Shown: positions 22,548 to 33,766 of the stretch, one piece after another | Position numbering within the stretch: the stretch's first letter is position 1 | Layout: every line of letters starts with the position of its first letter | From: Serinus canaria | Taxonomy: Eukaryota > Chordata > Aves > Passeriformes > Fringillidae | Direction: 5' to 3' | DNA: 64,000 bases | NCBI RefSeq assembly: GCF_022539315.1 | Contig: NC_066333.1 | Span: 2,356,001 to 2,420,000 of the forward strand | The notes under the pieces: model-generated | What the model was told of the DNA's origin: nothing | Databases searched by the model: none | The model's input: only the letters and a program-made list of their open reading frames with translations | Program-made: the position numbers and the translations under genes

Positions 22548-24224
22548 GCTCCCTCCTTCTGCAGCAATGGGAGCACACGTGCCCAAAACCTGGCTGGCCA
22601 CAAGCTTCCCTGAACTTGGAGAACTGCTGAGGACTCTGAAAAGTCCCTCCACTCCAGACCCCTGCAGCCAAAAACATTTTTGAGAAAGCAGGACAATAAA
22701 ATTCCCTTTGAAAAGATCAATGGGCAAAACATCTCTTAAAAATGATCAAAGTATTTTAGGGAATTTTTCTTTTAAATCTTTTTTCTCACTCAAAACCATT
22801 CACTGAGCCTCACCCTGGGCTGTTTCATGCCCTCAGAAACACGAGTTTAGGGCAAACACCCTGTTCATGGCAATGTTTCACCCAGCTCTTGTTTTATAAC
22901 CAACCAAGCACCAAATTTACAGATGCAGGAGGCACAAATATCCCTTATCCTGGTGCCAGGAGCTTGGAGCAAGAGCCCTGGGCTCTGCAGTGACTGCTGT
23001 GACTGGAATTAGTGCAGGTTTGCAAGAGCAGGTTGGCAGATGCCAGCCCCACAAATGGCAGCTCTGTGTCTGTCCGTGCACAATCCCATTTCTGAATCTC
23101 CAGCCCCCAATCTCACAGCTCTGGGAGGTTCTGTTATCACATCTTGTCTTGACACTGAAGATCTCCAGGAGATAAGGGCTCAGATGCTGCTGATATTGGA
23201 CACCAGCACCATCTGCTCCCCGTCCTTATTCACTCTACATTAAAGACTAGAGAGCTCTCATGAAGGCAGAAGAAAGAAAATCTCATAGATATGTCATCTG
23301 GGATTCCTGCTGTTTGCTGGTAATTAAGTTTGTCACAATCTTGACAGAGCTGGGAACAATGGAGGGAATCAGAAAGAAAAGGCAGAGGGAGGGAAAATAT
23401 AAAAGAGTCACTCTGGAGCTTTTTCCTTCTGATTCTGATGCCAAAGAAAATGATTAAAGGAAATAATGATATCTCATGGTGTTTGCTCTCCAGTTCCACT
23501 AGAGATAGGAATTCAGCCTAACAATTTGTCAATTTTTTCTCAAGCTCAGGTAATGTCATTCCAATATTTACTGGGCTGCATACTGGGTCCTGGGGTTTCT
23601 ATCAACTCCAATATAGGTCCTTCCTCTTTGTCACACCCTCTTTGTTGTTTTGTCCTAGTTTTAACCAATCTTTTACTTTGGGAGAGCAAATAAAGCTGAG
23701 CCCAGCTCAGCAGCAGTGTCAGTGCTGGGCTGAAGGGCACCTCAGCAGAAGGACCTGCCCATCCTCATCTTCCTGCAGGAAAAAGGGATCATGAGCTCAT
23801 TTTCATCTCTTGCTGTGCTCACTGCAGCTCATTTGGGTTGGGAAAAGCTCTTAGATCATCAGACAGCGTGCAAGGATGCAGGAGAAGCAGGAGGTGTTGG
23901 CAGAGCTTCTTTTGGGTGGTGAGAGCTGCAGGAACCCAAACCAAAGGGCCACAGGCTTTGCCCTGCAGCCCCCACAGAGTGCAAGAAGGGCACTGCTGCT
24001 GAGGTTTCCCCACTGAAGGGAAGTTTCCAGGCTGGAAAGACACATTTCCAGGGAAAACAGCAGCCTTGGTACCAGGAGTAGAGGGTACAGGAATGTGGAG
24101 GGGTCATTGCAAACGATCCCCCCAAGCAGTTCTGGAGTTGGCCCCATCCCTGCCTTGTCACAGCCCAGCTCTGGGGCTGCTGCTGGCACCTCTCTCCCCA
24201 TGGGATCACTGCTGAGCTTGGAAA
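22548..24224. other. non-repetitive stretch, no feature seen
   Basis: Mixed composition. Nothing supported on either strand. Confidence 0.3.
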
Positions 24225-24292
24225 GGCTGAGTTCATGCTTGGATCAGATCTTAGATGTCTTTTCCAACCTAAAAATTTCTGTGATTCCTGCT
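24225..24292 (+). repeat. CR1 LINE 3'-end fragment
   Basis: GATCAGATCTTAGATGTCTT followed by TTCCAACCTAAAAATTTCTG and GTGATTC is the usual CR1 tail in sense direction. Confidence 0.75.
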
Positions 24293-24392
24293 TATTTTCC
24301 TTTAGTTTCCTAGACCGAATAATAATAATTTGCTCCTTAGTTAAAAATACAGACCCTGCCAAAGTAACTGCAGGAAGTGGAAGAATTCTCTG

Positions 24393-25123
24393 GAGGAGAA
24401 ATTCAGTCCATCTCACCTGTGTCCTCAGAGCAAAACTTTAGAGGCATTTCCTCTAAATTTGGAGGCATTTCCTGTGCATTCCCAACTTCATGGCCAGAGT
24501 TGAGGCTGGGTTTGAAAAACATGGACAGCACAGGGCTGCTGCTGTGATGTGCATCTCATGCTGCCCCACCTCTCCCAAACTGCTACATCTGCAGAGGGTT
24601 CTCAGCGTGGACTTTGCAGAGGGCCATGAAAACAGATTTATTTTAGAATATTTTCACCTGCCATTACAATTAATCACCAACCCAAGGAAAAGAGGTGCAG
24701 TGTATGAAAACATCAAGCAGGGAATGTGCCTGCAGGAACCTGACAAATGGGACAGCCACACAGAGAGATGGTTTAGAATAATCCATTTTCATGCCAGCTC
24801 CAGTAAAGAGAACAGGGAAAGACTGAGCAGCATCCTCCCCTCTGACAACCTCCAGAGCATAATTGTGGCCCTCATCTGAAACCTTGCAGTGGCTCCTCAG
24901 AGCATTTTGAAAGACAAGGCAGTGTATTTTTCAAACTCTGTCTCAAGCAGGAAACTCAAAAGAGTTCCCTCTGCTGTGGAAAAAATAAATGTTCCTCTAT
25001 AGAAGAAGTAAATCCACATTTTTCAAACCCAGCCTCAACTCTGGCCATGAAGTTGGGAATACACAGATAATGCCCTCTGAAGTTTTGCTCTGTGGCAGTG
25101 GTGAGATGGACTCAGTTTCTCCC
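24393..25123. repeat. inverted duplication, arms about 110-130 bp, spacer about 490 bp
   Basis: Arm 1 (24393-24524) reads as the reverse complement of arm 2 (25015-25123). The core, from CCCAACTTCATGGCCAGAGT through GAGGCTGGGTTTGAAAAA, is identical; the outer parts (CAGTCCATCTCACC, AGAGCAAAACTT) match with a few changes. Arm 1 also has a roughly 20-bp internal duplication around GAGGCATTTCCT. The spacer (24525-25014) holds nothing I recognise. Confidence 0.85.
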
Positions 25124-25332
25124 CATTTTCCTTGGGAATGCTTCCACTTCCTCACACCACCTGCCAGGAAGCAACAGGCTCCTCTGGAGTCTCTTTGTAG
25201 GGTCACCATCATTAGGATGTAAGAGACGTGGGGAGTGGCTGTTTCCAACTCAACCTGGGTAAAGTGTCCAACCTCCAGGTTTCCTGTAAGGATGATGAAG
25301 AGAACAAAGAGGAAGAGAAGATCCTCTTCTAG

Positions 25333-26353
25333 TGTCTTGGTTTGAACAGCCAGGTGTCTGCTAAGGAAGGCAGGAGCCTGCCCTGAAATGGAAAATGCAA
25401 ACCCCCTCTTTCTGAAATATTATAATTTTGAAATTAAGGAGCTCTCAGGCAAAGATATGGGAATAGCAATAACAGTTCTTCAATAGGGAAAATATAAATA
25501 AAATAAAAATGCAGCAATACAAACAAACCACTGCCAGAGTCAGACAGGCCCTGTCCCCTGTTTGTCAGGGTGGTGGCACAGTCCCATCCCAGGGGGCTCA
25601 GGGTGGTGGCACAGTCCCATCCCAGGGGGGCTCAGGGTGGTGGCACAGTCCCATCCCAGGGGGGCTCAGGGTGGTGGCAACAGTCCCATCCCAGGGGGGC
25701 TCAGGGTGGTGGCACAGTCCCATCCCAGGGGGGCTCAGGGTGGTGGCACAGTCCCATCCCAGGGGGCTCAGGGTGGGGCACAGTCCCATCCCAGGGGGCT
25801 CAGGGTGGTGGCACAGCCCCATCCCAGGGGGCTCAGGGTGGTGGCACAGTCCCATCCCAGGGGGGCTCAGGGTGGTGGCACAGTCCCATCCCAGGGGGGC
25901 TCAGGGTGGTGGCACAGTCCCATCCCAGGGGGGCTCAGCCCTCCTGCAGTGCCAGCTGTGGCTCTGCTGGAGCAGGGATCCTGCACAAGGGGGGAGTTTT
26001 CCTCTGCAGCTCCAGGGCTGCTGGAGATGGGCCTGCTCTCCCTCTGGGAATGCAGGGCAGCAGAAAGCTGCTCCTCTGGGAATGCAGGGGGCAAAGGCTG
26101 CTGGGCTGTTCCCAGGGCAGATTGGATCCAGGGAGGAATGCTTGGCTCCTCCCCTGGGTGCAGCATCTCCCCATGGGATGGTGGAATTTGATCAGCCCTG
26201 CAGGGACACTCAGTGGCCATGGACAGCAGAGATCTCCTGGAGGGAGGATGGGCTGTGGGAGAGAGAAAGAAAACTGCCCCAGGAACAGCAGAGAGCTGCC
26301 CAGCTCTGACACATGGGGACAGAACACACACCCATCCCTGACAACCCAGGACA
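25333..26353 (+). mobile_element. solo LTR family B with an 11-unit minisatellite
   Basis: Starts TGTCTTGGTTTGAACAGCC and ends AACCCAGGACA. Flanks TCTAG (25328-25332) and TCCAG (26354-26358) agree at four of five bases. It is the longest family B copy (1,021 bp), because of the array. Confidence 0.88.
25566..25938 (+). repeat. 34-bp minisatellite, 11 units, inside LTR family B
   Basis: Eleven tandem units with several one-base deletions in G runs (five instead of six G) and one unit missing TGG. The indels suggest slippage at the G runs. Confidence 0.95.
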
Positions 26354-26358
26354 TCCAG

Positions 26359-28671
26359 TGATCTCCTCCTTTGGCTCTGTGCAGTGTCAGGCACTCACAG
26401 CAGAGCAAATAGTTCAGTCCAACAGGCTTCAGACTTTCACTGCACACACAAGAAATGTTTTTGTGCTGATCCAAACCAATTTCTTTTTTGCATCCTGGCA
26501 GCTGAGCTGTAAAGGCAAAACAAACAAATGCCCAAAGTGCAGCCCTGCCTTGGGAAATCAGCTCCTGAGTGCCCTGAAGGCAGGTGTTTGGGGAAGGCTG
26601 GGGGGGTCCTGGAGTTTGTCTCTCTGTGGGACAGAGGGATGGAGCTCCCATGTCCAGACAGTTCAGCAAGAATGATCCAGAGCCTCATGGCTCTTGTCCA
26701 GTCTCTGTGAGAGGCAGGGGAAGATCAGGCAGATTTCCTCCAAGATCTCATTCCAGCCTTCCAGGAAGCAGAGAGTTTTGCTTTCTCCTACTCTGCTTCC
26801 CCAGACCTGTGTGTCTCTGCATCTGCTCCACTCACAGCCAGGCCCAAATAATTAGAAGTGTTTTGTGGCTGGTAATTCAAAAGCTATGAAAGCTCTCAGA
26901 CATATTCTGTGGGGTTGGTTGGAAAGGCAGAGAGAGTTTTGGAGGGTCTTTTCTCTCTTTGCTCTTTATCTGCCTCTGGTGACCAACCTGGACAGGTCTT
27001 CCTACAGCAACACCCCCATGTCCCATTACAAGTCCCAGCCAGAGCTCCTGCTGGGGGAAGGAGAATCTCTATAACCATGAAGTGGAGCATTCCTTTCATT
27101 CCTTTCATTGACCAGGAACTCCACAGGTCACCATCAGGAAGTTCATAGCCAAATTTCACCAGGAGTAGCTCATAACCAGGAAAAGGCACCCCTGGGACCC
27201 CCAAAATGAGTTGTGCCTCCTGAATAGCTCATTATCCAAGGCATGATGCCTTCTGAGCATACTCCTAGCAGGGAGGCTCCCATGGGACGTGCATTTTAAG
27301 TGGATACACTAAAATCCTCTCCAGCATTCCCCAGCAAGGAATCCCTCAGCTGGAACTTGCAAAGGGAGGGAGCTCATTGCTCCAATAGCTGAAATTTAAT
27401 TTGACCTTAATAATTAAGCTTCCAAATAACAGCTTTCACATGCCAGCTGAACCATTAAATTCCAGGAGTGGATACAAGCCTTTTTGCACTGAGTGGAGTT
27501 TACTCATGTGGAAATTTCCTGGTGCTCTGCTGGACTTGTTATTGATGTGAACTTCGTGGCCCTGATTAAAAATGTTTCTCTTCCCTTCCAGACTACAATA
27601 GAATCTGTGAGTTGTTTGGTTGGGTTGGGTGTTTTTAATCCACTTGGCACAGAGAAATTCCTCATTGTTTGAGCTGTGCCTCAGAGATGATGCACAGGAG
27701 GTGCAGTTGGAACTGGAGGCACCTCACAGCAGCCTCAGCTGGAGTCTGTGGGGCTGGTAAAAGTCAACAGTGGGGCCTCCAGAACCCCTCTGAGAGTCTT
27801 CTCCAGTCCTGAGCCTCCTCCTCCAGGATGCACCAGCCAAGGAATGCAGTGGGACCACCATGGCTCCATCACTCCCTGATAGACTCAATCACAAGAAATT
27901 AAACCAGAGGGTCTGAAATATCCGATTTGCTCTTGTTCCTTGCTCTACTCAAATGGCAGTGGTTTCCCAACACAGCCAAACACCCATCCCTGAGGTTGGC
28001 TAAGGAATCTTGGCAGCTTTGGAAAAAAACACTTTGCCACCACATGTGTAAGGCCAGCAGAAAGGCTTCCCTCGAGCAGCTCCTCCTGGATTCCAACCAC
28101 GGACCTCTTTTTAAATCTAAGTAATTTCAAAGGCACAAGAAAGACCTCTCCAGCTGCTCACACACCCAAATCAGTGTGTCTTCACTCACCAAAAGAGTGC
28201 ACTAATGAAATTGTAATGTACACACTAATTAATGTACATATTTTCTCAGTAAATTTTGCACAGCTCTAAGTGGCCAAATAAATAATGAATGTCCTGGAAT
28301 AATTTATGGGAGCTCTGTTTCTTACTGTACATGTTTTAATTACCAATATGGATGCATCTCAATGAATTATTGAAAGTCAAAGAATAAATAATATTAAAAT
28401 TAAAAAGTACACGGGAAGCAAAGTTCAAATAGATATTTAATTCTACTAACATGCTGCAGTGTAATCCTTGCCCAGTAATTGGCAGCAGGAGAGGAAATGT
28501 TCTTCCTGGCCAGCTTGAGCTCCATTTCTTCTGGGGTTTTTTGTGCCTTTCAGTGTTGAAATTGATCAGCTGAAGCTACAGAGATGCTTTTCATCATTGG
28601 GCCTTCAGAAGGAACTATGTTAATTGTATTAATTATACAACTTTATTAATTATACAATTATACAGAGGGCT
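26359..28671. other. non-repetitive stretch; candidate conserved non-coding segment near 28150-28460
   Basis: No exon or transposon recognised. The part from 28150 to 28460 is AT-rich, free of repeats and dense in TAATTA, AATTAATG and ATGAATTATTG motifs, like homeodomain-bound conserved elements. About 27390-27500 looks similar. This is inference from composition. AT-rich partial dyads lie at 28620-28670. Confidence 0.3.
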
Positions 28672-28800
28672 GAGGCCCTGGCACAGGTTTCCTGTGACTG
28701 CCCCATCCCTGGAAGTGTCCAAGGCCAGGATGAATGGGGCTTGGAGCACCCTGGGGTAGGGGAAGATGTCCAGGCTCCTGTGATGCCCTAACACCAACTC
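28672..28800 (+). repeat. CR1 LINE 3'-end fragment
   Basis: GGAAGTGTCCAAGGCCAGGA, GGGGCTTGGAGCACCCTGGG and GGGGAAGATGTCC are sense-strand CR1 blocks in correct order. Confidence 0.8.
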
Positions 28801-29422
28801 AGAGCATTATCAGCAGCTTTTCACACTCACATAATCCTTCAGCAGAGAATTCACACCACTCAGGGGTTAATTAGTGAAGCTTTCAAATTCCCCCATGTAG
28901 CTACAAATTGCCACCTGACTTTTACACAGTCAGCCAAAGGCCAGGGATGTTCTGGGCCTCTAAAGGCAGTTGTTGCACAATGTCAGCTGGTTTTGCAGCT
29001 GGGACCAGAGCTTGGGAACAGCTGGGGAAAGGGCCAGTAATTAATGCTGCTGGTCATTAGCACACTTGATTGCTTGCTGCTTATGCACTGCAGAGTAATT
29101 GTGTGCAATTTCTTACAAACTGTGGGTTCCTCAAAGGTGTTGCTGTGGCCTTGGGAAGAACTGCCCTGGATGCTTTGCCCAGGGGATGTCTGCAAAATTT
29201 CAGCAGAAGCTGTGCCCAAAGGCCTCCCTCAGGAGGGGTCTGACACACACTGAGAGTGTTCCCTGAGTGGATGGGTGCAGCCAGTGCCCTCAGCCCAGCA
29301 GGAATCCTCCAGCCAAAGCTGCTCCTGGCCTGCTCATCCTCCCCTCCCTCAGTGCACCATGTGGGAACTCTTCTTTGCAATCCACTGCCTTTCCCTCCCC
29401 CAGCAACCCCATGGACTGGGTG
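28801..29422. other. non-repetitive stretch, no feature seen
   Basis: Nothing supported. Confidence 0.3.
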
Positions 29423-29428
29423 GGGTGG

Positions 29429-29874
29429 TGTGGCATTCCCACTCTCTGGAAAAATCCCTTCACCCAGGATTTTCTCCTGGGAAGCTGAGGAGCCTCAGAG
29501 AAAAGGAAAACAATTCTGATCTCATTTGCTTCTCCTGTGCTGTGCTCACATGTGGAATGTGTTTGGAGATTGTTCACCCACAGGTGATTGTTCCATTGCA
29601 TTCTGCTGGGAGTTGTTTTCACTCTTTGGCCACTCAGGGCCAGGCTGTGTCAGGGCTCTGGAGAGAGTCACCAGTTTGCATTGTTATCTTTTTAGCATTC
29701 TGTCAGTATCCTTTCTGTATTCTTCAGTATCATATCATATCATATCATATCATATCATATCATATCATATCATATCATATCATATCATATCATAATAATA
29801 AATTAACCTTCTAAGAACATGGAGTCAGATTCATCATTCCTGCCTTCGTCAGGACATTCCCAACAAATACAATA
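29429..29874 (+). mobile_element. solo LTR, family A, with pentamer expansion
   Basis: Starts TGTGGCATTCC and ends ACAATA. Flanks GGGTGG and GGGGGG differ at one of six bases. It is longer than the other copies because the ATAGTAT segment before AATAA is replaced by a CATAT array. Confidence 0.85.
29729..29795 (+). repeat. (CATAT)n microsatellite, about 13 units
   Basis: Perfect pentamer repeat placed where other family A copies have a short ATAGTATAG-like segment. Confidence 0.95.
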
Positions 29875-29880
29875 GGGGGG

Positions 29881-30446
29881 TTCACCCCAGCCCCTCTGAC
29901 TGCTCAGTCACTCCCCCAGCAACAGGACCAGGGAGAGAACTGTGAGGGTGAAAGCTGGAAAACCCTTGGGGTGGGATAAAGACAGTTTAATAGGGGAAGC
30001 AAAAGCCACACACACAAGGAAAGCAAAAAAATGAATTAGTTTACTGCTTCAAAGGTTGGGCACCTCCAGAAGAGCAGGGTCCCATCTCACAGTGACTTGG
30101 GAAGACAAAAACCATCACTCCAAGTGTCCTTCACTTGCACTTTCTTTTCCCCACTTTATATACTGAGCCCTAAGGTCTGGAACATCCCTGGGGTCAGTTG
30201 TGGTCACCTGTCCTGGCTGTGTCACTTCCAGCCCTTCCCCAGCATGGCCAGAGGAGGGGCAGGAAAGGCCTTGGCTCTGTGCAATCCCCGCTCAGCAATA
30301 ACAAGAATTCTGTATATATACAGAATTTATATATATATATATTTCTGTAAATATCTGTATTATCAACCCTGTGTTCAGCAAATCCAAACCCAGCCCCAAA
30401 CCAGCCTCTGGGAAGGGAATTAACTCTACCCCAGCCCAAAGCAGCA
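29881..30446 (-). mobile_element. avian ERV LTR, family I
   Basis: On the minus strand it reads GCTGGGGTAGAGTTAATTCC at its start; further on come a TATA-like ACTTTATATACTGAG block (on plus) and AAGACAGTTTAATAGGGGAA (on plus). These blocks, in this order, are those of a widespread bird LTR beginning TGTCCTGGTTTCAGCTGGGA (established, from memory of chicken and songbird sequence). The plus-strand left edge abuts the family A LTR. Confidence 0.7.
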
Positions 30447-30580
30447 CTCTGTGGTACCCTGAATTACAGATTAACTCTCAAGATCCACCCTAGGTGGGAT
30501 GCTCATGGTGACATTGCCTTCCCCCCAGTCCAGCCAGGAAATGTCCCACTGGACAGTGCAGCCAAGGATCATTTCCCTGG

Positions 30581-30905
30581 GAGGAGCTCCAGTGCCACAT
30601 CCCACAGCTCCCCTGCTCCATGAGGAGCTCCATGCCACCTCCCACACCTCTCCTGCTCCATGAGGAGCTCCATGCCACATCTCACATCTCTCCTGCTCCA
30701 TGAGGATCTCCATGCCAAATCCCACAGCTCCCCTCCTCCATGAGGAACTCCAATGCCACATCCCACAGCTCCCCTGCTCCATGAGGAGCTCCAGTGCCAC
30801 ATTTCACATCTCCTGCTCCATGAGGAGCTCCAGTGCCACCTCCCACATCTCCCCTGCTCCCCCAGGAGCTCCAGTGCCACCTCCCACAGCTCCCCTGCTC
30901 CAAGC
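30581..30905. repeat. minisatellite of 39-41 bp, about 8 units
   Basis: Units start at about 30581, 30622, 30662, 30702, 30742, 30783, 30822 and 30863, each containing GAGGAGCTCCAGTGCCAC and CCTGCTCCAT. The open frames rich in WHWSS and HGAG on the minus strand are translations of this array. Confidence 0.95.
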
Positions 30906-31683
30906 CAAGCAGCCAGGCTGAGCTTGGGCTGAGGTGCCCAGCTGGCACAGCTCAGCTCTGCAGTGCAGCTTTTCCTGTCAGGAGCTGATGGGTGATTGAA
31001 TCATTTATTAAATTATTAGCACATGTGGAAAACACATCAGTGAGCAGATCCTGGCTTGGAAATGCCAAGTCCAGGTCCCTGCTCTGCACTTGTGGCTGTA
31101 TCCATGGGCATCAGGAGCTGCTTGCCCAGGAGATGGGGCACCAAGCCCAGTCCCCAGTGAGGGACAGAATTCCCTGCTCACAGAGCACAGGATGGGAGGC
31201 CCAGCAGACAAACACCAGGGAATGAGACAGACTGGAATGACATTCTTAAACGGTGTCGCTTCCAATTAGTCTTTGTGCCTGCAGAATGAGAAGAACTATT
31301 TTTAAGTTATGTTGGAGATTTGTTTTCAAGCTTTTTCAAGGTATATCAAGCATTTTCCTTTCAGAGATGTCACAGCTTGGGCTTTTGATCCTTTTTATGA
31401 CTTGCCTTTGCTTTTTTGCCTTTTTTCTTTCTCCTGTCATATCCCAAACATTCACCAATTTCCCCCACAAAGACAGTATCCACTTATGATTTTTTTATAA
31501 AAGGGTTTTCTGTGGAAATTCTCAGTAAACAATTAATTCTTTGGCCAGCTTTAAAAATGGAAAATATCTGATTGAAGAGCAGCAATAAGTAGACACCTCC
31601 GACACAGACACACAAAATATCCGTAAGACAAATAAGTTTTCTAACAAAGATAAAACAAAATTGCAATTTGCAAATACACTGAA
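30906..31683. other. non-repetitive stretch, no feature seen
   Basis: T-rich from 31300 to 31500. Nothing supported. Confidence 0.3.
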
Positions 31684-32170
31684 GGTAAAATGGGTTGGAT
31701 TGGGAAGGACCTTAAAGCCCATCCAGTTCCACCCCTGCCATGACAGGGACACCTTCCACTGTCCCAGGCTGCTCCAAGCCCTCTCCAGCCTGGCCTTGGG
31801 CACTGCCAGAGATCCAGGGGCAGCCCCAGCTGCTCTGGGCACCCTGTGCCAGGGCCTGCCCACCCTCACAGGGAACAACTTCTTGTGTATTTCTAACCTA
31901 AATTTGCTCTCTTTCAGTTGGATCCCATCCCCCTTGTCCTGTCACTGCAGTTCCTCAGGAAAAGTCACTTTCCTGCTTCCCTGCAGCACCTTTATTCACT
32001 GGGAAGGTGCTTTGAGGTCTCCTCACAACCTTCTCTTCTCTTCTCTTCTCCAGGTTCAACTTTCCCAGCCTGTCCCTGTAGGGAAGGTGCTCCAGTCTCT
32101 TTGCCAACATCTCCACCTGGTTCCTCACAGGACACAACCCATGCATTGCTCAAGCTCAGCTCATGTACAA
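31684..32170 (-). repeat. CR1 LINE 3'-end fragment
   Basis: A long, well-preserved CR1 tail in reverse orientation: GGGAAGGACCTTAAAGCCCA, CACCTTCCACTGTCCCAGGC, GATCCAGGGGCAGCCCCAGC, CACCCTGTGCCAGGGCCTGC. A TTCTC simple repeat lies at 32031-32051. Confidence 0.9.
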
Positions 32171-33652
32171 GATCCCAGCAGCCCTGACCAGGACAATCCC
32201 AGACACTGCAATTTAGACCCAAAATGCTCAGGATGGTGGGGCTGAACATGAGCCAGCCCAGTCAATATTCATAATTTCATCCTGGGATGGATTCTCCTCT
32301 GCTGACGTTCCCTTTTTCACCTCTCCACCTGCAGGACTGAGTGAATCTTCCCTCCTTTGAGGTTTCCTTTGCTTTCCCAGAGGGGAAGATGGAAAACCAA
32401 AGCCCTGGAGAAGAGAGAGGTGGAAAATCATCCCCTTTTCACCACCTGGAAGCAACACAAAATTCTGCTGCTCCAAACAACATCTGGGGCTCTTTGCTAA
32501 AAAGGAGGTGCAGAACTCAGGGACTGTTTAGCTCCAGACTAAAAATAAAGTCCAGGAAGCAAGTCATAGTCCTTGCCAGGCTGTCCCCTGCCCCTGGCCA
32601 GCCAGGTGACTGTCACTGAATACTGAACTAGAGCATCTCACAGGAACTTTGCCTCAGAAATGATAAATCAAGAAGGTTTTTTTCAAGTTCCACCTTATCA
32701 CAATCTCTCCTCCAGCACTTCCATGGGAAGGAATAATTATTTTGTGCTCACTGCATGTATAATGAATTTTCAGACATACTTGTTTGATCTATAGCCTTGA
32801 AAATAAAAATCCCATTAGTCTAACAAGCTCACCAATTATTTCTTGGGATCACTGAGCCTATTCCAGCAGAGAAAGTTGCATAAAATTGAAAGCGAACAGG
32901 GAACAGTGCAATATGTTGTTTTACAGGGTAAAACATTCTAAAACAGTGTTTCACATCATGTTTGGGGGCAGAGGAAAGAGAATTGGAAAGAACAGTGAGC
33001 TTGGGTCTGCCTTAGCTGGGTGGATATACCTGGGCAGGGAAGAAACACATTTAAATTTGCCTGAATTTAGATATTAACTACTCATGTGTCTCTGTCCAAG
33101 CTAGCTTTATGTTTTTAAAAATGGCTTTTCCAGGACACACATTCTCACTTATTTTAGATATTGAAATCCAGAGTGCTGAATGGCACTCCAGAAAAATTAT
33201 TTTCTCTCTCTCAGCTCCAAAAAAAGCCTGAATAACTCACTCAGACACAGCTGCCTGCACTGGAGATGCACAAAGTTGGGTGATGCAGATTTCCCCAGCC
33301 CACCCAATCTCCCTCAGTCCCCACGAGCTTCTGGGGGCTATAGAGCCATGCAGAGCCACCCAGCCCAGCTCTCTCCAGACACCAACCTCCAAATGAGTCC
33401 TGCTGCCCTCTGGGGTGATCACCCACTTCCAGTGTCTTAGACAAAATAAAAAATAATTCCAACTGCTCTCAGGACTCCTGAGCTTCAGCTGGATGCTGGT
33501 TGCAAGCTGAACCCAGCACACAAAGGGGCTCATTCACTGAAGGCAGCAAGGGGCCAAATCCAAGGCAAAGATTCCCAAGGAAGTCTGCAGCTTGGAACAA
33601 GCTGGGGGTGGGCATGGACAGGACACAGCTTCTGTGTCAAAGCATCAGTAAA
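32171..33652. other. non-repetitive stretch, no feature seen
   Basis: Mixed sequence, AT-rich from 32640 to 33200. No supported gene or repeat. Confidence 0.3.
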
Positions 33653-33766
33653 AAATGTGTGTAGGAGCAAGATTTGGATGTAATCCTGATTTAAACCCCC
33701 AACAAGTGATTTATTGCTGGGGGTGTAAATCAGGATTACATCCAAATCTTGCTCCTACACACATTT
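33653..33766. repeat. near-perfect 53-bp inverted repeat with 8-base loop
   Basis: Arms 33653-33705 and 33714-33766 are reverse complements at 51 of 53 positions; the loop is GTGATTTA. The core of arm 1 is TAGGAGCAAGATTTGGATGT followed by AATCCTGATTTA. I do not see the arm elsewhere in the window. If transcribed it would fold into a long hairpin. It could be a fold-back mutation, a small fold-back element, a hairpin RNA gene or an assembly artefact. Confidence 0.95.

Noticed and set aside
25509..26669. Open frames of 175-266 codons on both strands
   Set aside because: Same cause: LTR family B array and flanks.
30471..30948. Minus-strand frames rich in WHWSS and HGAG
   Set aside because: They are translations of the 39-41-bp minisatellite.
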